Shown: positions 45,959 to 55,827 of the stretch, in pieces
How the letters are laid out: each line of letters starts with the position of its first letter
How positions within the stretch are numbered: the stretch's first letter is position 1
Assembly (NCBI RefSeq): GCF_017591435.1
Contig: NC_059272.1
Coordinates: 5,169,292 to 5,233,291 of the forward strand
DNA: 64,000 nt
From: Portunus trituberculatus
Lineage: Eukaryota > Arthropoda > Malacostraca > Decapoda > Portunidae
Direction of reading: 5' to 3'
Notes under the pieces: generated by a model
Told to the model about the DNA's origin: nothing
Databases searched by the model: none
What the model saw: only the letters and a program-made list of their open reading frames with translations
Program-made: the position numbers and the translations under genes

Positions 45959-47917
45959 TTGGACATTGTTAAACATTGCCATCTTGAGATCGATGAACAG
46001 AACATTACTCATTTATTTTCTGAGGAAGTGGAATACAGATTTAGTGATGAGGAGAAAGTTATTATGACTAATGAAATAAATAAATTGTTGAGCTTGAAGG
46101 TTATCAAGGAGACTCACAGACAGGTGTGCCAGATTATTTCGCCAGTTTTCTTGAGAGAGAAAAAAGAGGGTGGCTATAGGATGGTGCTTAATTTGAAGAA
46201 ACTCAACAAATTCATGAATTACAACCATTTCAAAATGGAAAATTTTGAGCAGGCAATTAGGCTAATCAGTTCAGGTGCTTTCATGGCTTCTGTTGATCTG
46301 AAGCATGCTTATTATTCAGTCAAAATTGCAGAAGAGCAGCAAATATATCTTTGTTTTAAATGGGCAGGGAAGATATACCAATTCACTTGCCTTCCTAATG
46401 GTGTTTCTGCAGGCCCTTGTCTTTTCACTAAACTTTTGAAGCCAGTTTTTTCTTTTTTGAGATTAAAAGGCTACACCATTACTTCCTTTATAGATGATAC
46501 TCTTATGTGTAGCAACTCAGTTGAGGATTGTGTTGCTTGTTTGAAGGATACTGTGGAGATTTTGCAAAATGTTGGGTTTTGTATTAATGTGGAAAAATCA
46601 CTTTTGGTGCCTATGAAATGCATAGAATATCTTGGTAACATCATCGATTCTGATGCCATGACTGTCACACTCCCTGCTCGTAGAGTGGAGAAGATTGTGG
46701 AAAGTTGTTCATCCTTGGCCAGTAGAAATAAGGCAAAGATCAGAGAAGTAGCTCGGGTAGTTGGCATGTTGGTGGCTGCCATTCCGGCCATTGAATTAGG
46801 TAAGCTTCATTACAGAATTTTAAAAATGGCCAAAATTGTTGCATTAAAGGTGGAAAAGGGTAACTTTGACAAAGTTATGACTATCTCAAAGGAAATGAAA
46901 ATGGAGCTGAGTTGGTGGATCTCTGAAGTAGGGACACAAGTTAGGAAAATTATTCGGCCTGCTCCTTCTGTTCAAGTTTTTACTGATGCCTCAGACTTAG
47001 GTTGGGGTGGTTGTGTATTACAGCATTCCACCAATGGTAAATGGACATCAGAAGAAAGCTGCCTACACATTAATGCAAGGGAACTCAAGGCCATCTTGTT
47101 TACCCTTCAATCTTTTGCTTACTTGCTTAAAGGCTGCCATGTTAAAGTTATGTGTGATAATACCACAGCCATTGCTTATGTTAATGAGATGGGTGGAACT
47201 AAATCACTAGTGTGTAACTCTATTTGCATTGATATCTGGAATTGATGTATTTCCAATGACATCTGGATTACTTGTGCACACATACCAGGAAAGAAGAATG
47301 TGTTGGCGGATACAGCCTCTCGTAATTTTAATGATAGACATGAATGGAAACTTAATCCAAAGATTTTTAAGGAGTTGTGTGTAGTTTTTGGAACTCCCTC
47401 CATTGACTTATTTGCTTCTCGCTTAAACAAGCAAATAGATTGTTTTTGCTCATGGACACCTGATCCAGAAGCAGAGCATGTGGATGCGTTCACATTAAAT
47501 TGGGCCAGTTTCGATCTGATTTACCTTTTTCCACCATTTTCTCTTATTACTAGGTGTCTACAGAAAATGAGGGAGGAGAGAGCAAAGGGGTGGATTGTTG
47601 TTCCAATGTGGACTTCCCAACCTTGGATGGGCCCTCTTCTGCAAATGTTGGTCAAGGCCCCCAGGCTCATCACTCAGAAAACGAATGTACTACGACATCC
47701 CTCATCAGCGGAAGAACATCCGATTATGACCCACACCCAATTGATGGCATGTCTTTTGTCAGGCAACAACTTAGAGGGAGAGGTGTATCGTCAGAAGGTA
47801 CAGAGATTATCATGGCTTCGTGGAGACCAAGTACGATGTGACAATATAGACCACACATTAACAGATGGTCATCATTTTGTGATAGATGGAATATCAATCC
47901 CTCTACTCCCTCTGTAA
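45959..47917 (+). pseudogene. DIRS reverse transcriptase-RNase H-methyltransferase (in-frame TGA)
   Basis: RT landmarks: GGYRMVLNLKKLNKFM, FMASVDLKHAYYSVKIAEEQ (first catalytic Asp), LPNGVSAGPCLFTKLLKPV, SFIDDTLMCSN (catalytic IDD pair), VGFCINVEKSLLVPMKCIEY. RNase H follows: VQVFTDASDLGWGGCVLQ, INARELKAILFTLQS, VKVMCDNTTAIAYVNEMGG. TGA at 47243-47245 replaces the Trp expected after IWN, and the frame resumes with CAHIPGKKNVLADTASRNF. Downstream, FGTPSIDLFASRLNKQIDCF, WTPDPEAEHVDAFTLNW and the PPF segment belong to the Dam-methylase-like domain typical of DIRS elements. Apart from the TGA this polyprotein is intact. Confidence 0.9.
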
Positions 47918-48300
47918 CTAATGTTTTGAATTTTCTTTCGGAGACATTTCATAGAGGGGTGGGGTATGAGTCTGTTAACACGGCAAGAGGTGCTCTCTCT
48001 GCTTTAGGAATTATGTTGGAAGGATGTAGAGCTGGGAATCATCCACTTATCAATAGGTTTTTGCGTGGTGTGGGGTTAACTTGAGACCCTCTTGCCCTAG
48101 ATATGCTGAAACTTGGGATGTGCGGCCAATATTGCAGAAGCTGAGGTCCATGGGCCCATTACCAGACCTGTCCTTGAAGTCTTTATCTTTGAAATTGGTG
48201 ATGCTTATGGCATTGACTCAGGCTGCAAGAGTACAGACCTTACATTTATTATTGTATTCCAATGCTATTGTTGACAACAATTCTGTATTTCTTTTGTTAG
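47844..48300 (+). pseudogene. DIRS tyrosine recombinase, part 1
   Basis: YRPHINRWSSFCDRWN, PSVTNVLNFLSETFHRGVGY and VNTARGALSALGI form the core-binding domain. A short indel near 48075 shifts the frame to RPSCPRYAETWDVRPILQKL. The catalytic domain opens with SLKLVMLMALTQAARVQTLH, in which the R of AARV is the first catalytic arginine. The frame ends at FLLL where the piggyBac begins. These enzymes integrate circular DNA copies without a duplication. Confidence 0.86.
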
Positions 48301-48569
48301 CCCTTTATCGGGCAAGTGACTGTCAACAGTCACTTAAAACGGCCATCTTCTCGGCCTCCTCGTATATATCCGTTAACTCCAAGCTGATGTGTTCTGGGCG
48401 TCAGCCAATCACAAAACACTCTTCTATGTTGTGACTCATGAAGCAGACGGAATCCTTTGTTTTTATTGGCTGGGCAGCAAGACAAACACGGCAGTGTGTG
48501 ATCGGCTTCGAGACGGGGTGCATCTAACGTTGAGTGCTCTCCACTCATCTCGTCTCTGCATACTACAGA

Positions 48570-51517
48570 ATGTCGGTAAGTGTCTGTATTCTTTACTGTG
48601 GATAGTTGAAGAGTTGTGCTAACTAATGATACATAAAAAGTTTTGGTAAGTGATAAACTTACTTTGATAAATATGTAGTGAAATATGAAGTGACTGCTGA
48701 TGACAACATGCCCGGAGCATCGAGCATGATGCTTGACTGCTGGCGGTCACTTTGCCCGGGGCTTCGGGATTGACGCTTGCTCGTCATTACACACATATAT
48801 AATATTTTTTTATGATTAATACATATATATACACTAAGAAATTCGTATAATGAGGTCAGAGTTAAAGCTGAATTTCTATATTACGTAGTTCCGCATAACA
48901 CAGTGTGAATATTTTTTTTTTTTTATCTTACAGATCAGCCTCACTTCATTTTACGGTCAAAACCGCAAAGTCATTGTACCAACCAACCCTGCTGGTAGTG
49001 ATGATGACCAAGAGCTTGACCTATCTGCTGATGATGACGCTGACCCTGACTTCGAGCCTGTGCTATCCCAGGATTCTTCCAGTGAAGATGAACTCAGGCC
49101 TAGCCACCAGCTCAAGCGTCAGAAAGGTAAGGTGTTATTGCTCTTGTTGTTGTTGTTGCTGTTATTATTATTATTATTATTGCTACTTTTTAGTTATCAT
49201 TATTATTATTGAGCGTGTGACAAATGCAAGCATCACTCTACGATGATAATTTCTAAACACTTTAAATAGGCTACCTTTTTTTCTTTCAAAATCCCTTTTA
49301 AATGGGCTTTAAATCATCGTCGTATTGGCTGTCGGTACTTTAAATTTCATTTATACTTATATATAGTGTACATTATTGTAATTGATGCATTCAGCTGTTG
49401 TTTTACGACAGAGTTAGAAAATGGTAATGTTATATTATTTGTTAACGAACCGTATATATTTTGCTCTCTTTATTGTAAGAAAAGTTATACGTACTCAGCT
49501 AAGACTAGGCTATATTTGCATCTGTGTATGACACATTTTGCTTTATTGTAAGCTAGTCTTGCAAAGTCATCTTTGCCACTGAAGTAGGGTAACTCAGCTA
49601 AGACTAGGCTATATTTGCATCTGTGTATGACACATTTTGCTTTATTGTAAGCTAGTCTTGCAAAGTCATCTTTGCCACTGAAGTAGGGTAACTCAGCTAA
49701 GACTAGGCTATATTTGCATCTGTGTATGACACATTTTGCTTTATTGTAAGCTAGTCTTGCAAAGTCATCTTTGCCACTGAAGTAGGGTAATTTATTTCTA
49801 TTTTATTTTGTAAGAATATTAAGGTAAGGCTTTATGTTATTCTTTTGTTATTTATTTGCAGCTTCTTCTCAAACAAGGAACCTTGCAATAGCTGATGTGG
49901 AAGATGACTCTGGAGAGGATGGAAGCGATCAAGAAAACACCACTTCAGCTTCATCACCGTCATGGGAAAAAAATGATATATACCCACCTCCTCTTCCCGA
50001 GAAGCCATACCCACAGCCTGATCATATCTCTACACCATGTGAATATTTCCTGAAGCTTTTTCCCTTAGAAGTCATAGATCATATTGTTTACTAAACAAAT
50101 TTGTATGTGAAACAAATAGACATAAACACGTCATTTGCCACTAACAGGGATGAAATTATGAACTTCATAGGCATACTCTTGTATATGGGAGTTTGTGAAT
50201 TACCATCTTTGGAGGATTACTGGGCAAATGAGACAAGAGTCCCCCAAGTAGCTAATGTGATGTCATCCAAACAATTCAAATACCTGAGAAGACATATACA
50301 TTTCAATGATAATGAGTTTGCTGAGGAGTCAGATGACAGGTTTTATAAGATCAGACCAATGTTTAACTTCATTAGAAAAACATTTCAGCAAGTTCCTCCT
50401 TCTACCAAACAATCCATTGATGAAGTTATGGTAGGTTATAAAGGCACAAGAGCAGGAAATCTCAGACAGTATATCAAATCTAAGCCAACCAAGTGGGGTT
50501 TCAAACTCTACTGTCGTGCCAGTGATGATGGTTTTATACATGACATTATTTTGTATCAAGGGAACTACATTCACTGCACACCCAGTTTCCCTTACACAAG
50601 CTGAGAGTAGTGAAAAGATAAGCACTAAGGTTGTTTTGACCCTTGCTAAAACAATCACCAGCACTACTACTAGTTCTATATATGCAGACAACTTTTTCAC
50701 CAGCCTACATCTAGCCAATATGCTCAAGAAGCATTATAACTGTAGGTACACAGGCACTGCAAGGGAGAATAGAGTTGGGAGACCTCCACTTATGTCACCT
50801 AAAGATATGGGAAACACTAAAACCAAAAGAGGTTGTTTTGACTATTGTTCAAGTAATGGGATATTAGTAGTAAGGTGGAAGGACAATAAGGTTGTGACAC
50901 TAGTAACAAATGACAAAGGTGTCTTCCCACTGAAGAAGATACAGCGGTACATCAAGAAAAAGAAGAAGAAGGAGGAGGTGGACTGTCCCCTTGTTGTGTC
51001 AGAGTACAATGCTCATATGGGGGGGATTGATAAGAGTAACATGCTTGTACAGCTTTACAGGACTCCAATGAAGTCAAAGAGATACTATCTAAGGCTCTTT
51101 GCCTATGTCTTGGACCTATGCTCTGTTAATTCCTGGCTCCTTTACAAGAGAGATTGTGAGGCACTGAAGACTCAATTCATGTCTCTCAAGAAATTCAGGC
51201 TAGCAGTGTCTAGCTTCACAAGGTGTACCAAACCAACTCTTGGTCGAGTTTTGAGGAACTCAGACTCCTCAAGCTCAGCTCCTGACTTTGAAATGCCTGT
51301 TGCAGTCAGGGGACAAAGAGTCACCATCCCAGAAGACTGCATTAAACTGGACAGCAGGAAATTTCATTTCCCTATGTATGTTGACAGGCAAACCTGCAAG
51401 CACTGTAGCAGAAAGGGTAACATCATAAGATCACACATAGCCTGCTCTGTTTGCAAAGTAAACCTATGTCTAAAGCAGACCAATAACTGCTTTGTAGACT
51501 TTCATCAAGCTAAATAG
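48570..51517 (+). pseudogene. piggyBac transposase gene, three exons, two lesions
   Basis: Exon 1 is ATGTCG (48570-48575) followed by GTAAGT. Exon 2 is 48934-49126, acceptor TTTATCTTACAG and donor GTAAGG, encoding an acidic stretch (DDDQELDLSADDDADPDFEP). Exon 3 is 49862-51517, acceptor TTATTTGCAG. All junctions keep phase. Exon 3 carries the DDE domain: IDEVMVGYKGTRAGNLRQYI (first D), SSIYADNFFTSLHLANML (second D), YNAHMGGIDKSNMLVQLYRT (third D), KSKRYYLRLFAYVLDLCSVN. A C-terminal cysteine-rich domain follows (CKHCSRKGNIIRSH, CSVCKVNLC). A TAA at about 50092-50094 and a one-base shift near 50570 break the frame. It would cut and paste at TTAA; probably dead unless these are assembly errors. 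Confidence 0.9.
49493..49789. repeat. Three perfect 99-bp tandem repeats in intron 2 of piggyBac
   Basis: Units 49493-49591, 49592-49690 and 49691-49789 look identical base for base (start ACTCAGCTAAGACTAGGC, end GAAGTAGGGTA). The intron is spliced from 49127 to 49861. Confidence 0.95.
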
Positions 51518-52275
51518 ATTTCACTAAACAGTCTAATGAATCATGTAGGTGAAGTAATGGGTTTGTGGAAAGCATTTCATGTTTTATTTTTTCTTTCTCT
51601 GCAACCTAACAATGTATTTACTCAAGAAACAAATATTTTTTCTGTTCAGTACATTGTTAGAGACATATGAATCATTTGCATATATTTCTGATGAAACTAC
51701 TAGTAATTTCTATTTATGATGGTAATGTGGTATGTGATTAAAATTAGTCATATCATATTTTCAAGGATAAACTGGATCTGTTATATATTATTTTTTGCCA
51801 TATCTTTAGGTGAGAAAATATACAGATCTATAAACTGTGAAGATTATAATTTCATGCCAAGTTTATGAGGAAGGGTCATGATTATGCATATATTTTATAT
51901 AAATATATTAATTAAATACATTTATGTGCTTCAATAAAGCTTCAAATGTCTATATGAGTTTCAGTAAATAAAAATTGTTTATTACATAATACTGGTGTAG
52001 CCTTTTTGGTCATATAATATAATAAGATATGTTCAAATGCATTTCACCGTGGCCTGGGCCAAGTGACTGTCAGCAGTCATGCATGGTTTACCGCGAGCCG
52101 GGAAGGTTACCGTTTGTAGTCACTTCGGGTGGAGTTAAATGCCCCAAGACTTTTAAATTTTTGAAAAACTGTTCATCAGTAAAAGTGTCTTATATTTTAT
52201 TGTACTTTTGACCTACTATAGTTTTATTATGATATAACTCCGATTTCAATGAGTGCCTGATAAAGGGCTAATTAG

Positions 52276-52718
52276 GGGGCAACATTAAGCAGTGCCGTCC
52301 TAAGTTTAATGTTAGAATGCTTAAGTTTCATGCTTATTTACCTGATTCTAGAATTTGTGTTGTGAATACCTTGAAGGAATATCTTAACAGAACAGAAAAT
52401 CTGAGAAAGGAATTTGGGAAGGATAATGGGAAACTCCTCATCAGTTTGGTGAAGCCACATAAAAGTGTTTCCAAAGATACAGTGTCAAGGTGGATTAAGA
52501 CTGTCCTTGCCGACTGTGGTATCAATACTAAGAAATTCACGGCTGGAAGTGTTCGACCAGCCTCTGCTTCCAAGGCCAAAGCCATGGACGTCCCAGTTCC
52601 CATTATCTTATCTAAGGCGGGTTGGACTCAGGAGACAACCTTTGCTAAACACTATAATAAGGAGATCACTCAGGTTTCAGATTCTTTTCAAGAGGCCATA
52701 CTGGATTCTGTATTGTAA
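52276..52718 (+). pseudogene. DIRS tyrosine recombinase, part 2
   Basis: GGNIKQCRPKFNVRMLKFHA, DTVSRWIKTVLADCGINTKK, then FTAGSVRPASASKAKAMDVP and AGWTQETTFAKHYNKEITQV. The tyrosine in HYNK is the expected nucleophile and the R of GSVRPAS the second catalytic arginine. The usual HSxR histidine is glycine here. Ends VL-TAA at 52718. Confidence 0.87.
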
Positions 52719-52943
52719 TGTTAACAGGTTTCTCTATTCATTTGCGTTGGAACTCAATTGACTTATTTTGTTTTTTATACATGTACTATATGTTTTTTGT
52801 AAGGGCCATATCTGTGGAAGGAGGAGGATTTTTTCATACAATGAAGTTTGGATTCATATTTAGTTTGTTTAATTATCAATCACTCACTTGGAAAATGTGA
52901 AGTATTGTGTAGTTCTGAGAGTAAACCCACATGGCTTCAAAAT

Positions 52944-53083
52944 CTCATGTGTAGCCTCTCCAGCAATGGCGGTGGGTTGCTGAAGTAAAATTATAGAAGT
53001 ACATGAGACTTACCATAGGTCAGTTGAAATGTGCTTCGGATTTTGCGAAGCAAGCCACCGCTGCTGGAGAGAGCTTTCACATG
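52944..53083 (+). repeat. DIRS internal complementary region
   Basis: Two parts, back to back. 52944-52991 is the exact reverse complement of the element's left terminus (read inverted: TTTTACTTCAGCAACCCACC and onward). 52990-53083 is the reverse complement of the right terminus (partner 53222-53315). Together they are an inverted copy of the junction formed when right and left ends meet in a circle. Confidence 0.9.
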
Positions 53084-53221
53084 CCCTCCACTCCCACCCT
53101 TCGGAAAGATGGGCTTTTGAATTTGGGGTTTAGCTTTCCGACGGGCATTTTAGGGACCTTGTGGCATGTGAGTGGCTCTCAGTTCTTTAAAGTCTGCCGG
53201 TATCTTGATCTTTGCGTATCT

Positions 53222-53315
53222 CATGTGAAAGCTCTCTCCAGCAGCGGTGGCTTGCTTCACAAAATCCGAAGCACATTTCAACTGACCTATGGTAAGTCTC
53301 ATGTACTTCTATAAT
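53222..53315 (+). repeat. DIRS right terminal extension
   Basis: Ends ...GTACTTCTATAAT. It pairs with 52990-53083 as arms of about 94 bp around a spacer of about 140 bp. The LINE resumes directly after. Confidence 0.88.
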
Positions 53316-54584
53316 TGTGCAAGGTATGTGAAGAAGTAATTAAAGCTAAGTGGAGTGAGTATCTAGAAAGTGAAAACATTCTGAGTGAAAGACAGTTTGG
53401 TTTCAGAAAAGGAAGATCGTGCGTATCCAATTTATTATGTTTTTATTCAAGAGTGACTGACATACTACAACATAGAGAAGGATGGGTGGATGCTATCTAC
53501 CTGGACTTGAGAAAGGCCTTTGATAAAGTACCACACAATAGACTGATGTGGAAACTAAAGAAGATTGGAGGAGTAAATGATAAACTAGCAAAATGGATGG
53601 AAAATTACTTAGTGGGAAGAGAAATGAGAACAGTGGTGAGAGGAAGGAAGTCCAAGTGGAAGAAGGTAACCAGTGGAGTTCCACAAGGGTCAGTGCTTGG
53701 TCCCATCATGTTTTTGATTTATGTTAATGATATGCCAGTAGGAATTGACAGTTACATGAACATGTTTGCAGACGATACTAAAATTATGAGGAGAGTAAAG
53801 AATGTGGAAGATTGTAACAAGTTACAGGAAGATCTTGATAAAATATATGAGTGGAGTAAGGAGTGGCAGATGGAATTTAATATAGACAAGACCCATGTTA
53901 TGAAAATGGGAAGAAGTAGATACAGACCAAACTGGGATTACAGGCTGGGTGATGAGAAAATTAAAGAGACCAATGAGGAGAAAGACTTAGGAGTAACCGT
54001 GCAAAACACTTTGTCACTGGAGAAACACATTAACAAGATTTTTTGGAAAACATATAACATGCTTCAAAATATTGGCCTTGCATTCCACTACCTAGATGAA
54101 GGAATAATGAAGAAGATATTATGTACCTTAATAAGACCCCAGTTAGAATATGCAGCTTGTGTCTGGTCACCGCATATGAAGAAAAATGTGAAGAAGGTAG
54201 AAAGGGTACAGAGGCTGGCAACAAGGATGGTACCAGGACTCAGGAAAGTTAGACTATGAGGAAAGACTGAGGAAGCTGGGGCTGACCACATTAAAAGAGA
54301 GAAGAACAAGAGGAGACATGATAACTATGTATAAATTGGTGAACAGGATTGACATACTGGACAGAGAGTTGATAAAGGTGACCACAAGTAATCATCTCCA
54401 AGGACATGGAAAAAAGCTAATAAAAGACATCTGTCTAAATGACATGAGAAAATACAGTTTCCCGCATCGTAGCATTGATAAGTGGAATAAACTGAGCAGT
54501 GATATCGTTGACTCTTTGTGTGTCAATCAGATGAAAGAGAGGTATGACAGGAATGGACAAGGAGACAGGACACAGAGAGCTTAG
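53316..54584 (+). pseudogene. LINE B2 ORF2, part 2 (reverse transcriptase and C terminus)
   Basis: Open for about 314 codons: VCEEVIKAKWSEYLESENIL, RQFGFRKGRSCVSNLLCFYS, RKAFDKVPHNRLMWKLKKIG, SGVPQGSVLGPIMFLIYVND and an intact FADDTKIMRR catalytic box. A one-base shift at about 54250 (in GGAAAGTTAGACTATGAGG) separates the end: GDMITMYKLVNRIDILDREL, KYSFPHRSIDKWNKLS, TQRA-TAG. With the DIRS insertion removed this ORF2 has few lesions. Confidence 0.9.
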
Positions 54585-54625
54585 CTCAGGCCCTGTAATA
54601 CACAAATAGGTAAATACACACACAC

Positions 54626-55018
54626 ACAACACACACACAGATATATAGTATAATATGTATGTTATTGTGGCTTACACGGAACTAATATTTCGTTACTTTA
54701 TTTATTGTGAACCAAGCAAGAGTATTTTTGTTTCACTTATTTATTTTGAACAAAGTGTGTGAGAGAGAGAGAAAAAAATTGTAAAATAATAGAAGGCTAG
54801 AACAATATTTTGCATTATCATTACCAGTGCATATGCATTTTTATTTGACCAATTTATCCATTCCATATGTATGTTATTTACTCCATATACTTTGATGCCT
54901 TTTACTTTATTTGCGATTCAAAATATTAGTGTCAGAATAATGGAAAGAATAATACTTATACGGAAATTGCCATTATAGAAATAAAATACTTTTGTTTTAT
55001 CATTTATTTCTCTTGAAG

Positions 55019-55020
<2 letters not shown>
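54626..55020. other. Unassigned AT-rich sequence
   Basis: Follows the (CA)n after LINE B2. No frame, repeat or motif recognised; contains a short GAGAGA run near 54763. Confidence 0.4.
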
Positions 55021-55107
<87 letters not shown>

Positions 55108-55132
55108 ACATTGAATCTTCAATGTTGTCTCT
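55021..55132. repeat. (GA)n microsatellite ending in a perfect hairpin
   Basis: About 42 GA units to 55106, overlapping the inverted repeat AGAGACAACATTGAA / TTCAATGTTGTCTCT (55101-55115 and 55118-55132) around a TC spacer. Confidence 0.93.
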
Positions 55133-55450
55133 TCGAGCGTTGACAACACTGTCCCATCGACGAACAGTGGCAACAAGCGGTCTGTGTGTATCCCCCCCTG
55201 CCACCTCCCCCTACCTCCCCCCTCCCATCCCGCTCTCCACAATGCCTCCAGATACTGCCAAAAATCCATTTTTGTGGAGAAAAATACTTAGAAATATGGT
55301 AACTACAGTAAATTTTGAGTTACATAATTGTGAAATAAAATATCTGTGACACATCTTTATAAAGTATATATCTTTCATTGAAAGTCAATCGTTCGCTGAT
55401 TTAGCCGCACCAGGAGACACCCTCTGAATGTGAGTGCCGCAGTTTACGGG
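55133..55450. other. Right part of a TTAA-flanked element (candidate partner of 32.9 kb)
   Basis: Ends GCCGCAGTTTACGGG followed by TTAA (55451-55454), the inverse of the motif at 32912-32931. The plus strand has a 75-codon frame (MLSLRALTTLSHRRTVATSG...) with no known domain. Confidence 0.4.
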
Positions 55451-55619
55451 TTAAGTTAATAATAATAAGTTGATAACTACTAAGTTAATAATTAATAATA
55501 AGTTCATGTTGATTTGACATACATGTATACATAACTTGCATTTTAAAAATAATTAATTCCACCAATTAGATTTGTTCCAAGTGATGTTTCTCCAAGTGTG
55601 TAACATGCTGGTTTATGTT

Positions 55620-55813
55620 GTAACAATGTAGAACAGGTTGGTGGATGGGTGGTGAGAAGAAACTCAGAAGTAGCAGGAGTACTTTATTTCCCTAACGTTT
55701 CGCGCATAGGGCTTCCTCAGAGAGAATTCTCTCTGAGGAAGCCCTATGGGTAAAACGTTAGGGAAATAAAGTACTCCTGCTACTTCTGAGTTTCTTTTCA
55801 CCACCCATCCACC
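55620..55813. mobile_element. Foldback element with 87-bp arms
   Basis: Arms 55640-55726 and 55727-55813 are near-perfect inverse copies with no spacer (centre GAATTC). Differences cluster around GTTTCGCGCATAGGG versus CCCTATGGGTAAAAC. The direct repeat CATGCTGGTTTATGT (55604-55618, 55813-55827) flanks the segment and may be the target duplication. No coding capacity. Confidence 0.85.
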
Positions 55814-55827
55814 ATGCTGGTTTATGT

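Larger units (their letters stand above)
48301..52271 (+). mobile_element. piggyBac transposon nested in the DIRS recombinase gene
   Basis: Ends CCCTTTATCGGGCA and TGCCTGATAAAGGG (one mismatch), with a further CTAA on the right. TTAG stands on both sides (48297-48300, 52272-52275) in place of the canonical TTAA. A subterminal repeat AAGTGACTGTCAACAGTCAC near the left end, itself palindromic, has a partner AAGTGACTGTCAGCAGTCAT near 52061. It encodes a spliced piggyBac transposase. Excising it rejoins the recombinase: FLLL on the left and GGNIKQCRPKFNVRML on the right. Confidence 0.92.
44201..53315 (+). mobile_element. DIRS-type tyrosine-recombinase retrotransposon (9.1 kb with nested piggyBac)
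   Basis: Order: left terminal repeat, gag-like ORF, RT, RNase H, methyltransferase-like domain, tyrosine recombinase, internal complementary region, right terminal repeat. There are no LTRs, no integrase and no target duplication: the LINE reads straight across. The ends carry an inverted repeat of about 60 bp (44209-44272 against about 53188-53255), and the right end has an extra outer extension. Without the 3971-bp piggyBac it is about 5.1 kb, a normal DIRS size. Confidence 0.93.
41452..54625 (+). mobile_element. CR1/L2-like LINE family B, copy B2, split by a 9.1-kb DIRS element
   Basis: The LINE occupies 41452-44200 and 53316-54625. The 5' UTR starts right after the A5 tail (GCCGTCGCTGAGAGAGGACG). 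ORF1 and the start of ORF2 precede the insertion. The rest of the RT, the C terminus and a tail ACACAAATAGGTAAATACAC follow it. The protein reads continuously across the gap: PLNYRPVSLTSI on the left and CKVCEEVIKAKW on the right, where family A has PLNYRPVSLTSVICKMCE. Confidence 0.93.

Noticed and set aside
49493..49789. Possible CRISPR-like array (three direct repeats)
   Set aside because: The 99-bp units are contiguous with no spacers, lie in a eukaryotic intron, and there are no cas genes.
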